This document shows positions 9,787-21,940 of a DNA stretch of 64,000 bases, piece after piece. The position numbers and the translations under genes are program-made. The notes under the pieces are model-generated. The model searched no databases. It was given only the letters and a program-made list of their open reading frames with translations, and was not told where the DNA came from. Every line of letters starts with the position of its first letter. The first letter of the stretch is position 1. Source of the DNA: Diphasiastrum complanatum. Its lineage: Eukaryota > Streptophyta > Lycopodiopsida > Lycopodiales > Lycopodiaceae. The stretch lies in assembly GCA_029204225.1 (NCBI GenBank), contig CM055107.1, positions 46,312,651 to 46,376,650 on the forward strand, given 5' to 3'.

Positions 9787-10522
9787 TTTTGGTTCGTGCC
9801 AATATTTAATGCTTTATCATTGGCATTATCAATGGAAATAGTTCTCAAAATTACAGCTAATGGAATTTTTATCTTATTTTGCAGTGACCACTGGAGTTTA
9901 AATCTGATCTCTACTAAGAGTCTATAAGTGATATTGTGAAAAGTTTTTGTGTCAAGATGAACTCGGCTAGCAATACGCATAAGGATGTAGATATATACTT
10001 GCCATATTTAAGTAAATATATTTCAACAAATGTTCCCCATTCCTGGACTGGCAGATCGTTAGTTTGGAGGTAAATTTTGTCTTTCTTAACAACATTTTGA
10101 AATCAGTATTCTAATGTATTTGTTTCATTCTAATTCATTCTGTTTCATAATTGATTTCTTGTGTGCTGAATTTTTTTGCAGTTACCTCAGCAAAATGATT
10201 CATTTAGCTGTGGGTGGTACACATTATATAATGAAAAGCTATTTTTTGAGTGATTCAATCTTCAGGAAGATGTTGATATTTCTAAGGTAATTAATTCTGT
10301 TTATTCTTATTTTTGGAATCATGATTAGTTTTTTGATGTTTTTAGCCATTACTAATACATGAATGTTCTATCTTGCAATTTACACTTCCTGAGTACACAT
10401 CAAGCTATGCGTACAGATTTAGACAAGAAATTATCCTGAGCATACTGGCTAGGGCAAGGCTTCAGCCTCCCGTTGTTGATGATGGTGCAAAGGATGATGT
10501 AATTATACTAAATAAAGATTAG
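9787..10522 (+). pseudogene. Ulp1-like cysteine peptidase (C48 family), decayed, intron-bearing
   Basis: Motifs of a C48 (Ulp1/SUMO protease-like) catalytic domain appear in the right order on split exons. WFVPI is at 9790-9804. DHWSLNLIS, with the catalytic His, starts at 9886 just after a TTTTGCAG acceptor. LPQQNDSFSCGWYTLYNEK, with the nucleophile Cys, starts at 10182 after TTTTTTTGCAG. A C-terminal stretch LPEYTSSYAYRFRQEI ends at a stop at 10520. Donors are GTAAAT (10070) and GTAATT (10287). Frame changes, a stop after DHWSLNLISTKSL and a TGA after KLFFE show it is dead. The usual Asp before the catalytic Cys-Gly is Ser. Ulp1-like domains of this sort are often carried by plant DNA transposons. 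Confidence 0.72.
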
Positions 10523-10717
10523 AACAATACAGACGATATAGAACAGAAATAGATTGCACATGTATAGAATTCATAGAAAAATATGCATTGATATATCAAA
10601 TGCTACTCCATTTTATGAATTTGGGAGCACAAAATACATGTACTGAAGCCCAACTTGGGCTTTCATTTATTGAATGAAAGAGTCTATACACAGATTTTTA
10701 CTAAACTTTATTTGAAG

Positions 10718-11035
10718 CTATTGTTCTCCCACAATGGTGACTGGGGGTAGATCTTTGAGGCACGTTATTAGCTCCCGTCTTTTTCGCATCTGTGACATGA
10801 CAAATATTAGTGAATGTGCAATTGTAAATGATGCCATTTTCAATTACTTTGTTATATTTTGAAATGGCAATAAACATAAAGTACTTACGAGTCTTTCGTT
10901 GATGATTAGTCTGAAATATGTTGGTAGATTGGTTTGTAAGAGCCTGAACTCTGTTCTGATAAAATCAAACTTCCAATGCTCTTCCACCTCAACCATAGTC
11001 AAATATTCCTCATTGTAGATAATGCTTATCTTCAT
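10718..11035 (-). pseudogene. C-terminal end of an unknown two-exon gene
   Basis: Minus strand: a frame with ...VEEHWKFDFIRTEFRLLQTNLPTYFRLIINERL ends at a consensus GTAAGT donor (10883-10888). After a 99-bp intron (10790-10888) ending CACAG it continues in phase as MRKRRELITCLKDLPP and stops at 10718. Upstream of the ATG at 11035 the same frame continues (LDQDFELNGHTN) beyond a TGA, so this is probably the end of a longer, broken gene. It is convergent with the Ulp1-like relic about 200 bp away, so both may come from one transposon. I do not recognise the family. Confidence 0.45.
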
Positions 11036-11550
11036 TCAGTTTGTGTGACCATTTAGTTCGAAGTCTTGATCCAGTGATAGCCATGTACCTTCAATTTTCT
11101 TGTATCTTTGATAGCTAAATGTGAGACTGAGCATTTGCTTTTCGATATGATAACGAAAGATCATTGAAGACTTTTTAATCCTGCATTCTATGTCATTATT
11201 TCTTTAACTATCTCAGCCTTGATCCATGAGAAAAATAAAAGTATCTTTACAAAGGGTCTTTTTTTATTCTGGAACCCCTCTAATGCATGAATTCTTAGAA
11301 CTTGTCCAAGAGGAGTGATAGGAAGGACAAAAATGTGGATCTAGGTATGGCATTCGTCCAGAAAAAGGAAATGGATTTGATATTGGTTTTGACTTGGGTT
11401 TGAAAGAGTTCTCATGTAGAGTAAGAAATAGCATAATATCTTTGGCAAAATTTGATCCATCAAGATCTTAAGAGAGTGGATATGGCTTGAATCTTTGTAG
11501 AGGATGGGCCACCGACACTACCTTTCACAAAGTCATAAAGTTAAAAGAAG
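11036..11550. other. Sequence upstream of the truncated KP4-like copy; no gene recognised
   Basis: Probably includes further decayed exon sequence of the minus-strand gene (for example KIEGTWLSLDQDF around 11050-11100). Beyond about 11,150 I see nothing coding. Confidence 0.35.
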
Positions 11551-12100
11551 CTTCAAAAGTCATACAAAAATATGAATTAGACCAACGTAAATTCAATTCA
11601 TGCTTGTACATGGTTAATCACGACACGGGTAGGGGGACACGGAAGTTTACCAGCATGAGATGATCAGAGTTTGCATTAAAATATTTTCTGCTGCCTCTGG
11701 ATCGGTTATCATTCCAAACACGACGACGCGTAGTCAACAATGTGACAAATTTCAATGACTATCCATGTGCGTACAGTGTTAATGACACCACCGCTCGCTC
11801 ATTGCCTGCCTTGGCTAGCCAGGTCCGATGAAGGAAGCTGGAAGCGTGATCTTGCTCATTCTGATCCTGGCATATAAACTGCATCTCTAGGTGAGTATAA
11901 AAGGCCGTGCCTGGACATCATGTATTACACACAAGTAATAAGTACAATCTCATCTATATATTTCACATTTTAAGATGATGCATTTCAAGGCACTTGCTCT
12001 TGCTGTCTTCGTTGCCTTCTCATACCTTGCCGGCTCATCCATTACTGAAGCCTATTCCCATAACTGTCATGGCTCCGGGAAATGCCCTCCTGAAAATTAA
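11550..12100 (+). pseudogene. KP4-like gene, copy A: promoter and signal peptide, then truncated
   Basis: The upstream sequence from about 11,550, the TATA box (TATAAAAGG, 11896-11904) and the first 39 codons from the ATG at 11975 match the intact gene at 34725-35105. The reading frame gives a signal peptide almost identical to that gene, then NCHGSGKCPP. Homology then breaks off and a stop follows at 12098-12100. Nine of the ten Cys of the intact gene's predicted mature region lie beyond its Cys31 or are lost by truncation; only two mature Cys remain here. No functional protein is expected. Confidence 0.85.
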
Positions 12101-12295
12101 TTACCTCCATGATTGAAAAGTGATAAAGAGCTTGTTAAGGCTAGATCTGTCTTGAAGGCGACAGACTTAGATGTATTGGCTGTTGGCACTTATCCTGACG
12201 GGAGCATTGCGCATGCAGCAGCCAACCGCGGTTGCTACGCCTGCTGGCAGCAACGGATTCTGGTTAAGCCTACGTTGGATCGCGATGGCCTTTGG

Positions 12296-12821
<526 letters not shown>

Positions 12822-13049
12822 GAGATTGATCCCATCTCACAAGCATTACTAGTTTTGGGCAGCTTTAATTTAAGTAAAGGGCAGCCCCTCTCGGGCTTGA
12901 TAATATGGATCAATATTAATGAGAGAACACTATAACTACAAATACAATAGTCTAGGATTAGCTAAGAATAGGCAATTGACGAAAGTAGATGATGTACCTG
13001 TAATGGCCACCTCATCTACCAAATGCACAATGAGATGCATTTGAATGGT

Positions 13050-14560
13050 GAGAATGGATGTGGGAATTGATCAAACACATTGCCTTTATGGAACTTTGTC
13101 TTGTCGCCTCAATGGATGCTAGCAGTATCTCCTTGGATTAAATGTATCTTCATAAAAAAAGTAAACAACAATAATATACGCATTAGTTAGATCATCATCT
13201 TTGGAAAAAATAATGTGATCATGATTCGCATTGATCATACCTCACCAAATCACTGAGTTTGTAGATTGCACTCCTTAGCTCCTTTGTCAGAAATCCTCTC
13301 AACACCAAGGGAAGCACAAACTGCATATGCAAAAGCTATCTGGTCATTGAGACCCTCCCTTCTCAAAAATCAAATTAAGAAAACCATCATTTGAAATTCT
13401 CTTGAAATGAAAGTCAATATTTACTCAAAATTTGAATTTTAAGTGTGGTAAAGAGTGGGACATTGCCGTTAATAAGGCGCTAGGGATATAGGGTTAAAGG
13501 GAGACGTGGGGTTAGTGGGTGGGTTATATTTTGAAGATGTGTCATGTCATATGGACCATTCCATCTCAATTGTCACTCTCTCATGGGTATACATGTCGTC
13601 ATTAACACTAATTATAATTAGTGAAGAGACTCTTTTTTAGTCCAAAAATGCTTCTCTCTTTTAGAAAAGCCATGGAGCCTTTTTGGAGGACAATTGAATT
13701 CCCTACCATTTGTGGCCATAAATTAGCCATCTTTTTCACTTTTTTTAAGTCGTCTGGTGCTGATTTGTTTATCTTTGGCACCGGTCCCTACAGATCTTGT
13801 GTGCATCGGGCCCAAAACTAGATGGTTTATCAACAATTCTCCCCAATATGGAAGTTCATGAAATATTGATAACCTCTTCATGTCGGGAGGGAGTCACCCA
13901 AGATCTTGATTGGATCTCTAAATTTGAAACCAATCACTTGCCTACAATATTAAGAAACAAGCACACACATTTAGTTGAGAACATCGTTAAAACAGATCTA
14001 CAAAGAGTAGTTGTTAAAAAAATAAATGACATTAATCATCCCAAATATGTATTGTACTTTCATGGCATGGGGACGTTGACCAACAAGCTCATCACGTAGA
14101 GGGTGATCGGGTGGAAGGTATCGAGTGTGGACCTCATAAACCATCTTTTGCAGATGTTGTGAGTGACATGCTTGCAAATATTCGGCACAAATGGGACATG
14201 CATTATAGCCACTCATTGAGAGCCCTACACTGAAACAAAACAACCAACTTAATTTTGAGTGTAATGTTTGAGTCGAAAGAAAATTTGTGAATACACATTA
14301 GATTTAATACCAAGAACTAATAGCAACAATATCTCATCGGAACATTTTTCATATCCAAAAAAGTCGTGCATTGTCCACATCAAGATCTCTTTTATCAAAA
14401 AAATCTCTTGGTCTACATGGTCTTAATATATCGGTCACTTGAACTACTTGCCATAGAATCTTTAGCTCATCTATCAAGGGAACCATATACACGTCCATAT
14501 TTTTGGTCTTGTATTTTTCAGAATAAGAAGAGCAAGCATTAGGTGCAACATGATGACCAA
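13050..14560 (-). pseudogene. CACTA (En/Spm) transposase relic, copy 1 (TNP2 and DUF4218)
   Basis: Minus strand, decayed exons. The DUF4218-type piece at about 13,250-13,330 reads FVLPLVLRGFLTKELRSAIYKLSDL and ends at a GTGAGG donor. The TNP2-type piece at about 14,000-14,240 reads SGYNACPICAEYLQACHSQHLQK then RYLPPDHPLRDELVGQ, the conserved LPPDHP block of CACTA transposases. Further upstream, LIDELKILWQ-like residues are recognisable at about 14,420-14,490. Stops and frame changes abound. The same exons recur at 19.4-21.9 kb. It would have cut and pasted a CACTA element; I found no terminal inverted repeats. Confidence 0.72.
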
Positions 14561-15411
14561 AAAGAAATAAATGACATGGAGACCCATTTTTTAAAATTTT
14601 TAAATTTTTTTAAATTATCCGTAATTAAAATGCTACAAAAAGATATATTGTATTGCTAAAAAAATGTCGTATTTTAAAAGAAAATTAATCATGCTAAAAA
14701 AATTTGTTAATAGATTTTGATTAATAACTGCAAATTAGCATATATGAAATAATAATACTATTTAAAATTAAATCATTAGACACACAATCGCTAAGAGAAC
14801 TAAGAAAAATATTTTCGCTTATTTAAAACAAAAATTCTAATTTTTGTTTAGGATTTAATTTTTTTTTTAAATGACAATTCTTGTTTCAAGAAAAATATTT
14901 CTAAAATTATTGTAGACATTTTAATCAATATTTTTTAAATCTTAACTTATATTTCAAATATCTCTATAAGGTCATTAAATATTTCAACATTAAATGATTA
15001 CAAATGAAATTATTTTATAGTAACCGAGATTACCTGATTTGTGAAAAAATTTAAATCACCCTGAAAATAATCTTTCTCTCTCTCTCAATTTCTAATAATA
15101 TTGTCTCCAAAAAATTATTATAGAAACACATCAAAAAATTAGACTATAAAAAATTTACACTAATCAAATCATATAATATCCAGCAGTTTTTTACTTAATA
15201 AATTTAACAAATTTAAATATTCTAAAAAATTAAAATATCCATTTTATTTTAACATTAATAATCATGATCAAAACTAAATTTGCAACAAACTATTAGGATT
15301 TTTTTTTATTACAAACAAATTTAAGAACATTAAATAAATAAAAAATATTTCAAGACAAAATGTTTCAAGAAATATAAATACAAATTTTTCTTTCAAATAA
15401 AAGAAAATTCA
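14561..15411. other. Very AT-rich, no gene
   Basis: Long runs of A and T with many stops in all frames; nothing recognised. Confidence 0.6.
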
Positions 15412-15687
15412 TTACATTCGAAAATCATCAATGTCATTGACATTTCTCTCTTTTTGTGGAGGAGCCACTGTAGAGTCAAGTAGCACCTCTTTAAAAACTT
15501 CATCGACAGTTATCACATTGTAGTCTTCAACTAGAACATCAACAAACTCTCCTATATCACCCACTTTCCTGCTAGCAGGAGGCTGTGGTTCCTTGGACAA
15601 GGAAATTATTGAGTCCTCATTATCCAAACTCTTTCCTATCTCAGCCAATTCATCTGGCAAAACTGAAATTTGAGATTTCATTATCAT
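15412..15687 (-). CDS. Hypothetical 91-aa acidic ORF
   Basis: Uninterrupted minus-strand frame from an ATG at 15687 (MIMKSQISVLPDELAEIGKSL) to a stop at 15412, rich in Asp, Glu and Val. No domain recognised and no paralogue in the window. It may be an exon or a chance ORF at the edge of AT-rich sequence. Confidence 0.25.
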   Translation of the reverse strand: MIMKSQISVLPDELAEIGKSLDNEDSIISLSKEPQPPASRKVGDIGEFVDVLVEDYNVITVDEVFKEVLLDSTVAPPQKERNVNDIDDFRM

Positions 15688-15699
15688 TTTTACAAATTC

Positions 15700-16140
15700 A
15701 ACTAAATTATAATCTAAATCTGCTACAACAACATGTTAGTTTACATTTTGGAGGGAAAGCCAAGTGGCCAAATAGGGTTTGGACACTCTATAAAAGGATG
15801 TAAGTTGTGGAGAGACACATCTTCTCTCTTCTATCTCTCATTTCATCATTATACATGGTTCTCTTTGGGTTCTACTACTCATTGGTGCACTATCTTGGTG
15901 ATATCTTGCAATTCTATATGTAGAATGATCATATTTTACTATTTTCGGTTCCACACATGTGAAATATAGTAGGGTACTGTAATTGTACAGATAGCAAACA
16001 TATTTTATATTTTGGTTCATGTTTGATCAGTATCTCTTAGAGTTTGCATCTCATTTTGTATGTAGATGCTGATTTTTCTACATTGGTAGTTGGTTTGCTC
16101 CTTATTGTAACCAAAGATTAGGGACATATATTGGATCTTG
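15700..16140 (+). promoter_or_regulatory. Promoter- or LTR-like stretch with TATA box
   Basis: CTATAAAAGG lies at about 15,789-15,798. CCACACATGTGAAA, a close relative of the LTR palindrome TTTCACACGTGTGAAA, is at about 15,951-15,964. No downstream ORF fits, so this may be a degraded solo LTR. Confidence 0.3.
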
Positions 16141-16180
16141 AATGATCTGAAATCCTTCACAATATATACGAATCAAAATG

Positions 16181-16280
16181 CAATTTATAATGTGCATAAA
16201 GTAATGTAAAAAGGTATTGCAATTTATAATGTGCATGAAGTAATGCAATAAGATATTGCAATTCGTAATGTATGAATAGA
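16181..16280. repeat. 39-bp tandem repeat, about 2.5 copies
   Basis: The unit starts caatttataatgtgcat at 16181 and 16220; a third, partial copy starts at 16259. Confidence 0.85.
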
Positions 16281-16511
16281 AAGTACCTCATGCTTGTTAT
16301 TTGATCCAAATGTCGAATGCAATCCATAAATATTCTCTCAAAAGCAATTCAAGAACAACACCTCTCCAAGAATACGACCCCAAGAACAACCTGATCAAAA
16401 TTTCTTACAATTTTTTTTTAAAGATCTAATCAAGGACATCAGATTTCGACATAATAATCTATCAAGCATATCCATCAGATATCTGTCAGATGCCTCCAAA
16501 TAACGCTCTGT

Positions 16512-17430
16512 TAATGAACAACATGAATTTCACGACTCAGCAGCCTCTCACGTATAAAGTGATACTGAATTTCAATGTATTTGGTTCTCGCATGGACCAC
16601 AATATTCTTTGCTAGCTGAATGCCACTTTGACTGTCGCTATGTAAAGTTGTGAGATTTTTCTGCTTCATGCCAACCTCTTCCAAGATTTGTCTCAACCAT
16701 ATTGCTTCGTGTGCTGCACTACACATTGTCTTATACTCTGCTTCTGTGGTGGATAGAGCAATTGTACTTTGCTTCTTACTAGACAAGGAAAAGCATCTGC
16801 CACAAAATTGGAATACATACCCTGTGGTGGATCTATGATCATCATAGTCACCTCCCCAATCCACATTCACATAGCCACACAACTCAAGTAAACCCTCATG
16901 CTTCCTGTAAATCAAGCCATAATCTGAAGTGCCTTTTACATAACGCAAAATGCACTTAGCTGCCTTCCAATGCATTTTCGTAGGTGCTGCCATAAACTGA
17001 CTTACAATACCAATAGCATAGCATATATCTGGTCTAGTCGTGGTAAGGTAAATCTATACAACGTAGCATCTAATGACTGTGACTCATCAAGCTTAGACAA
17101 CATTTTACCTAACTCAATAGGAGTATTCACTGGTTTGCAATCTTGCAACCTAAACCTGTGCAGCAACTCTTTGACATACTTCACCTGTGTTAAACCCACT
17201 TCGTGTCCTTTTTGCCACACCTCTACTCCAAGGCAATAATGCATCAGGCTGAGACCTGTCACCTCAAAGTGTTCCATGAGGTCTTTCTTGATCATGTCTA
17301 TCATCTCTTATTTATTTTCCATAATAATCAAGTCATCAACATAAAGAACAATCAAAGCAACCATACCATCAAAGCATAAGACATACAGATTTGGATCAGA
17401 ATGTGTTCTCACCATCCCCTTTGAACTTGC
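16512..17430 (-). pseudogene. pol: Copia pol fragment (end of RT plus RNase H)
   Basis: Minus strand. The late RT/connection region (MIDMIKKDLMEHFEVT, HYCLGVEVWQKGHEVGLTQVKYVKELL) reads to about 17,002. RNase H then follows at 16511-16993 with WGGDYDDHRSTTGY, LSTTEAEYKTM, LHSDSQSGIQLAKN and YIEIQYHFIRERL. Very similar to the element at 23641-27215 but with several substitutions and a frame change near 17,000. The 3' end is cut at about 16,512, before the end of RNase H and before any 3' LTR. The upstream pol, IN and gag are deleted at about 17,430. Confidence 0.9.
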
Positions 17431-18484
17431 TATATTGTACTTGTAGGTACAGTCCAAGTGCCCTTTGTTTGGAGGTTATAGCCTTTCGTTTGGGTCAAAA
17501 CGGACAAAGGACCCAAAAATAGGGACTTTTCTAGTTTTTGAACTGATTCTTCAGAGTGAAGAAACTTTACCTTTCATGAACTTGGGACCCAACTCAACTT
17601 TCTCTTTGAGAATTTTTAATGAAGAACTCTATTTCTGGCCCTTCAGATCTTCATGGGTCCCTTCAAAGCCCATCCAATGGCTTAACCAAATCTTGTGGTC
17701 CACATTTCTCTCCCATCACGAGTTCTGGACCGTCGATGCATCTGACACCTTATCCAAAGGTTCAAACTACATCTAGGCATTGAACCGTGCTCGTATGGTC
17801 GCTACGGCCTTCTAGACGCACAGGCTCCCTTGCACTGGCTGCGTGGTGCTGCCCCGAGCACCTCCTTCCTCCTTGTCTGCTCCTTCTCAACGATGGTCGC
17901 CCTCCTTGGAATGATCCAATGCTTTCTCTGGCGTGCACTCAAAACCTTTTCTAAGCTCAGTCGGCCTACTACGGCACCCTGCTGCATGGATTTATAGCTC
18001 CCAAAAACGTTTTGTACAGAGAGATATTAGTGGTTTTGCCTCCAAAAAAACCCTGACTCACAAACTCTCCATAACAAGAGAGACAATTTCTCCTCCTGTA
18101 GCTCGTGGCGATCTGTGGCCACTTGGGAGTTGCGTTGCCCTACCAGAATGCCTGCCTCCAGCTTCTTACAGATCCTGAAACAGCCTCCTACAGAGAAAGC
18201 CTTCCATTTTTTCGCCTGCAGACCCTAGTTGGCATTTTCCCATAGCTTTTTAGAAAGGTACAATTGCTCATAGTCTACTCCATGGCTGACCCTTCCCTCC
18301 TGGCAATCACTTGGCCTCTGCCATATAGTTCTAGGTAGCAATTTATAGTGTTCAATTCCATGAAGTACAGAGAATGATCCGTGACTTTTCGTTTTTCAAC
18401 CCGTTGTAAACCCTGAACTCTCAGAAGACTGTTATCCCGAAGCTCTCTTCAATGGCGACGCTGTACTGTGTACACTCCTTGTAC
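17431..18484 (-). other. 5' leader region of the deleted Copia element
   Basis: Non-coding in element sense. Its last 100 bp before the primer binding site (about 18,381-18,484) match the leader of the 23641-27215 element at 26,831-26,934. The rest has no counterpart in the window and no gag motif was seen. Confidence 0.55.
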
Positions 18485-18771
18485 GACTCCGATACCAAAT
18501 TAAAAATTGCTTCGAACAGGATCACAGATTATGCTACACAGTAACACAGACATAAAACACTCTCCGTGGCAAGCTCACATAGCAACTGTATTTCTCAAAA
18601 TGAAATTACACTGTACATATAGTTGTTCACTCAGGCAACCCATGCATGACCCAGGTTGCCATGGGCGGGACGCGTGTCCCGTCAACTTGCCTCGTGGCGA
18701 GGCCAACTGATCCTTATCGAGTGATAGGACCCAAAATATAGTAGCATAGTGATTCTACTTTAATTCTAACT
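18485..18771 (-). repeat. Primer binding site (18485-18497) and 5' LTR (18498-18771) of the deleted Copia element
   Basis: In minus sense the LTR ends directly at TGGTATCGGAGTC, a two-mismatch version of the tRNA-iMet-type site TGGTATCAGAGCC. The 274-bp LTR matches both LTRs of the element at 23641-27215. The LTR end next to the PBS has drifted (AATTTTTAATT instead of AATTCTAAGT). No partner LTR exists because the other side is truncated. Confidence 0.85.
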
Positions 18772-19440
18772 GGGTCTTCATCAAGATCTATCAAGTCAAT
18801 CATGTTGTGACTATGACTAGTACTAATTGATGACCGACCTCTTTTTTTTATGTTTTTTCGTTTGTTATAGCTCTCAACCTAGACGATGCCTCTTGGACCA
18901 AACGACTAGTACATCTCGCGATCGATGATTTGCTACCCCCACCTAAAAGATGTTCTCTAATTCTAGGAGTGCCACCGGACTTTTGCAAGTGACAAAAGTT
19001 ACACTCCCAATCCATAAATTGGATAATTTTTTTGGCAAATTGCCACTTGGGACTAGGTAACTTCCTAGGAAGTTTCTTCTTGGGTTAAACCGATTTTCCC
19101 CTAGGTGTTGACGGATCACTAGCGATCTTCGATGTATTGAATCGCGCATGATGAAGGAATAATAACTATATGAAGAATATGAAGAATATGGATATTAATG
19201 ATTAATTAAAAAATCTAATGATGCTACTTGTGAACAAAAAATATCTCTATTACAAAGATAATGATCCACTAGTAAACATATCTACATTTCTTTGAGAGGA
19301 GCACATACCAAAGTCCATAAAAGAGACAATAATAAACTGTCCAAAAAGAAACATTTCATTGTAGATTGTAGTTAGCTTTTTGATGGAAATTGAGAGCCAA
19401 TTGATCCTTAATCATAAAGACATTGACCCAACAATGTACA
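18772..19440. other. Intergenic, no gene recognised
   Basis: No family-specific motif seen on either strand. Confidence 0.4.
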
Positions 19441-19449
19441 TCATTTCTA

Positions 19450-21940
19450 AATATCATCAAGAAAAGCATCTACGCAAGTCATGAAGGTGACCAGAATAGA
19501 CTTTTTAAGATAAATATTTTTATGGACCCTATATGAAGATTATCAAGATTGGTTTTGACATAAAAACAAGACACTGTTAATGTGGAATTGTGAATCAATC
19601 CATCCCTAAGATAGAGATATTGGTCCAACAAAACATGCATTTGAATAGTGAGAATGGATGTGGGAAAGTGCTTCTCGATCAAACACACTGCCTCGATGGA
19701 GCTTTATCTTGTTGTCTCAATGGATGCCAACGGTATCTCCTTGGATAAAATGTATCTTCATAAGAAAGAGGAACAACAATGACATACGCGTTAGTAAGAT
19801 CATCATCTTGAATCACCCCAACAAAAAATTATTTGAGTCGCATTCATCGTACCTCACCAAACCACTAATTTTGTAGATTGCACTCCTTAACTCCTCTGTC
19901 AAGAACCCTCTCAACACCAAGGGAAGCACAAACTGCATGCACAAAAACAATTTGTTCATTGAGATACATATATGCGCAATGAGATCATTGTGAAATTACA
20001 AGACATGCTATAAAATGTAATCCACAATGTTGAGGTGAAAGCAACATCAGAAAACATGCCATGACAACCTGTAAAAATTTATGCCAGTCATGAGACTTTG
20101 GTCCACTTAGCTTGTTGTCCTTTGTGAAGACACCCTTTAGGCATCGCATGTGTCCTGTCGGAGTTTGAAATGAGGCTATTGCCATGTTTACAATCGTCTC
20201 TTCTCTCTTCAAGAAGATCCATGGGACCTTTGGTAGGACAATTGAGTCTTCATCGTTTGTGGTTATAAATCGGCCATCTTTTCCACTTCTTTTAAGTCAT
20301 CTTGTGCGTCTTTTTTATCTTTTGACCCGGTCAAGTGAATATTTGCATCGAGTCCAAAAGATGGTTTATCAATAGTTCATGAAATATTGATAACCTCTTC
20401 ATGCCAGGAGGGAGTCGTCCGAGATATTGATTGGATTTCCAAATCTGAGGCCAATTACTTGGCTACAATATTAACAAACAAGCACGCACATTTAATGCAG
20501 ATTTTCATTAGAAGAAATATAAAGAGTCTCAAAGTAACTATAAAATAAATAAATGACATATACCATTAATTGGCCCAAATATGTATTGTACCTGCATGGA
20601 ATGAGGACGTGACCAATTAGCCCATCATGCATAGGGTGATCGGGTGGAAGGTATTGAGTGTGGCCCCCATAAACCATCTTTCGTAGATGTTGTGAGTGAC
20701 GTGCTTGCAAATAAACGGGACATGCATTGTAGCCACTAGTTTGGAGCCCTACTTTGAGACAAAACAACCAAATTAATCATGAGTCCAATGTTCGAATTGA
20801 AAGAAAATTTGTGAATGCACATAAAATTTAATATAATACCATGAATCGAACCAATGGCAAGGATATCTCACCTGAACATTCTCCATGTCTAGATCCCCTT
20901 TACCACAAAATCTCTTTGTCTCAGTGGTCTTAATATATCGCTCACTTGAACTCTTTGCCATGGAATCTTTAGCTCATCTATCAAAAGAGCCATATACACG
21001 TCCATATTTTTTGCCTTGTACTTTTCTCAAGATAAGAAGGGTGAGCATTAGGTGCCCCTTCTTGATACTTAGCCAAGGGGGGATGCTGTAAATATAAGGA
21101 CAACCAACCAAGTGGATCATGATGTGGACGAAAAACCAAATGGATTCACGCCATCCATCGCCAACCCCAAACGCAAATGGCGAGGCTCATCCCTAAACTC
21201 ATGCCAAGTAGCATCCATGTGCTTCCATGCTGGGGAAGTGGCAGGAATCCTTATAGTATTATCCGATGAACGATTGCTCGAATGCCATGTCATTAGCTCC
21301 CAGATGGAATTACACTTCAACATGTGGCGTATCCTGGGGTATGATGATGGGAAAATGTCTTACCACCTTGGCAAGTATGGTCACTCCTTGTAAACCTTGC
21401 CTGTAGCGGTGTTCCCCACAACGTGGACACGTACGTGCTTGTCTCCTCAAACTCATTTCGATATAAGATGCAATCATTGGGACATGCATGAATACTCTTG
21501 TAATTCATGTCGACCGCGGATAGCATTTTCTTGGCTTCTTGTCGAGATCTGCCATGCTGTTATTTGGAGACAACATTTTTCTGAGCAAACTACAACAAAA
21601 TATATATTTACGTAATTAGTTATATATAGTTTCTCACAACGCATGAAAAAATAAAATGAGATGAGATCAACTTGTTCATAACACACAAGAAGCTCACAAG
21701 CTTAGCCAAACAACTCCGTGATGGTCACATCTAATCACCCGTATTTAGTTTGCAAGTTCAAAGGTAACAAACAAGCTCGCAACTTTGACATTTGTCCACC
21801 CTTATACAAAGGAGTGGATGCCAAGACACGCATCATCTGTTCTTCTCTTGTCAATGTGGCCTCGGATGGGTTCATGAAGAATGCATCCGTCATGTCATCC
21901 ATGTCCCCCTCGTGATCATGCACTGTGAATGACACATGAA
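19450..21940 (-). pseudogene. CACTA (En/Spm) transposase relic, copy 2 (TNP2 and DUF4218)
   Basis: Minus strand, more complete than copy 1. From the N-terminal side: a TNP2 start-like acidic region and LYKGGQMSKLRACLLPLNLQTKY (21,735-21,935), then YKSIHACPNDCILYRNEFE (21,440-21,500). WHEFRDEPRHLRLGLAMDGVNPFG (21,117-21,200), DVYMALLIDELKIPWQ (about 20,950-21,010) and RYPCHWF follow. Next come SGYNACPVYLQARHSQHLRKMVYGGHTQYLPPDHPMHD (20,640-20,740), LPLVL..FL..ELRSAIYKIS (about 19,860-19,930) and a DUF4218 end EKHFPTSILTIQMHVLLDQY (19,620-19,680). Frame changes, stops and intron-like gaps throughout; it cannot encode a working transposase. Confidence 0.82.
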
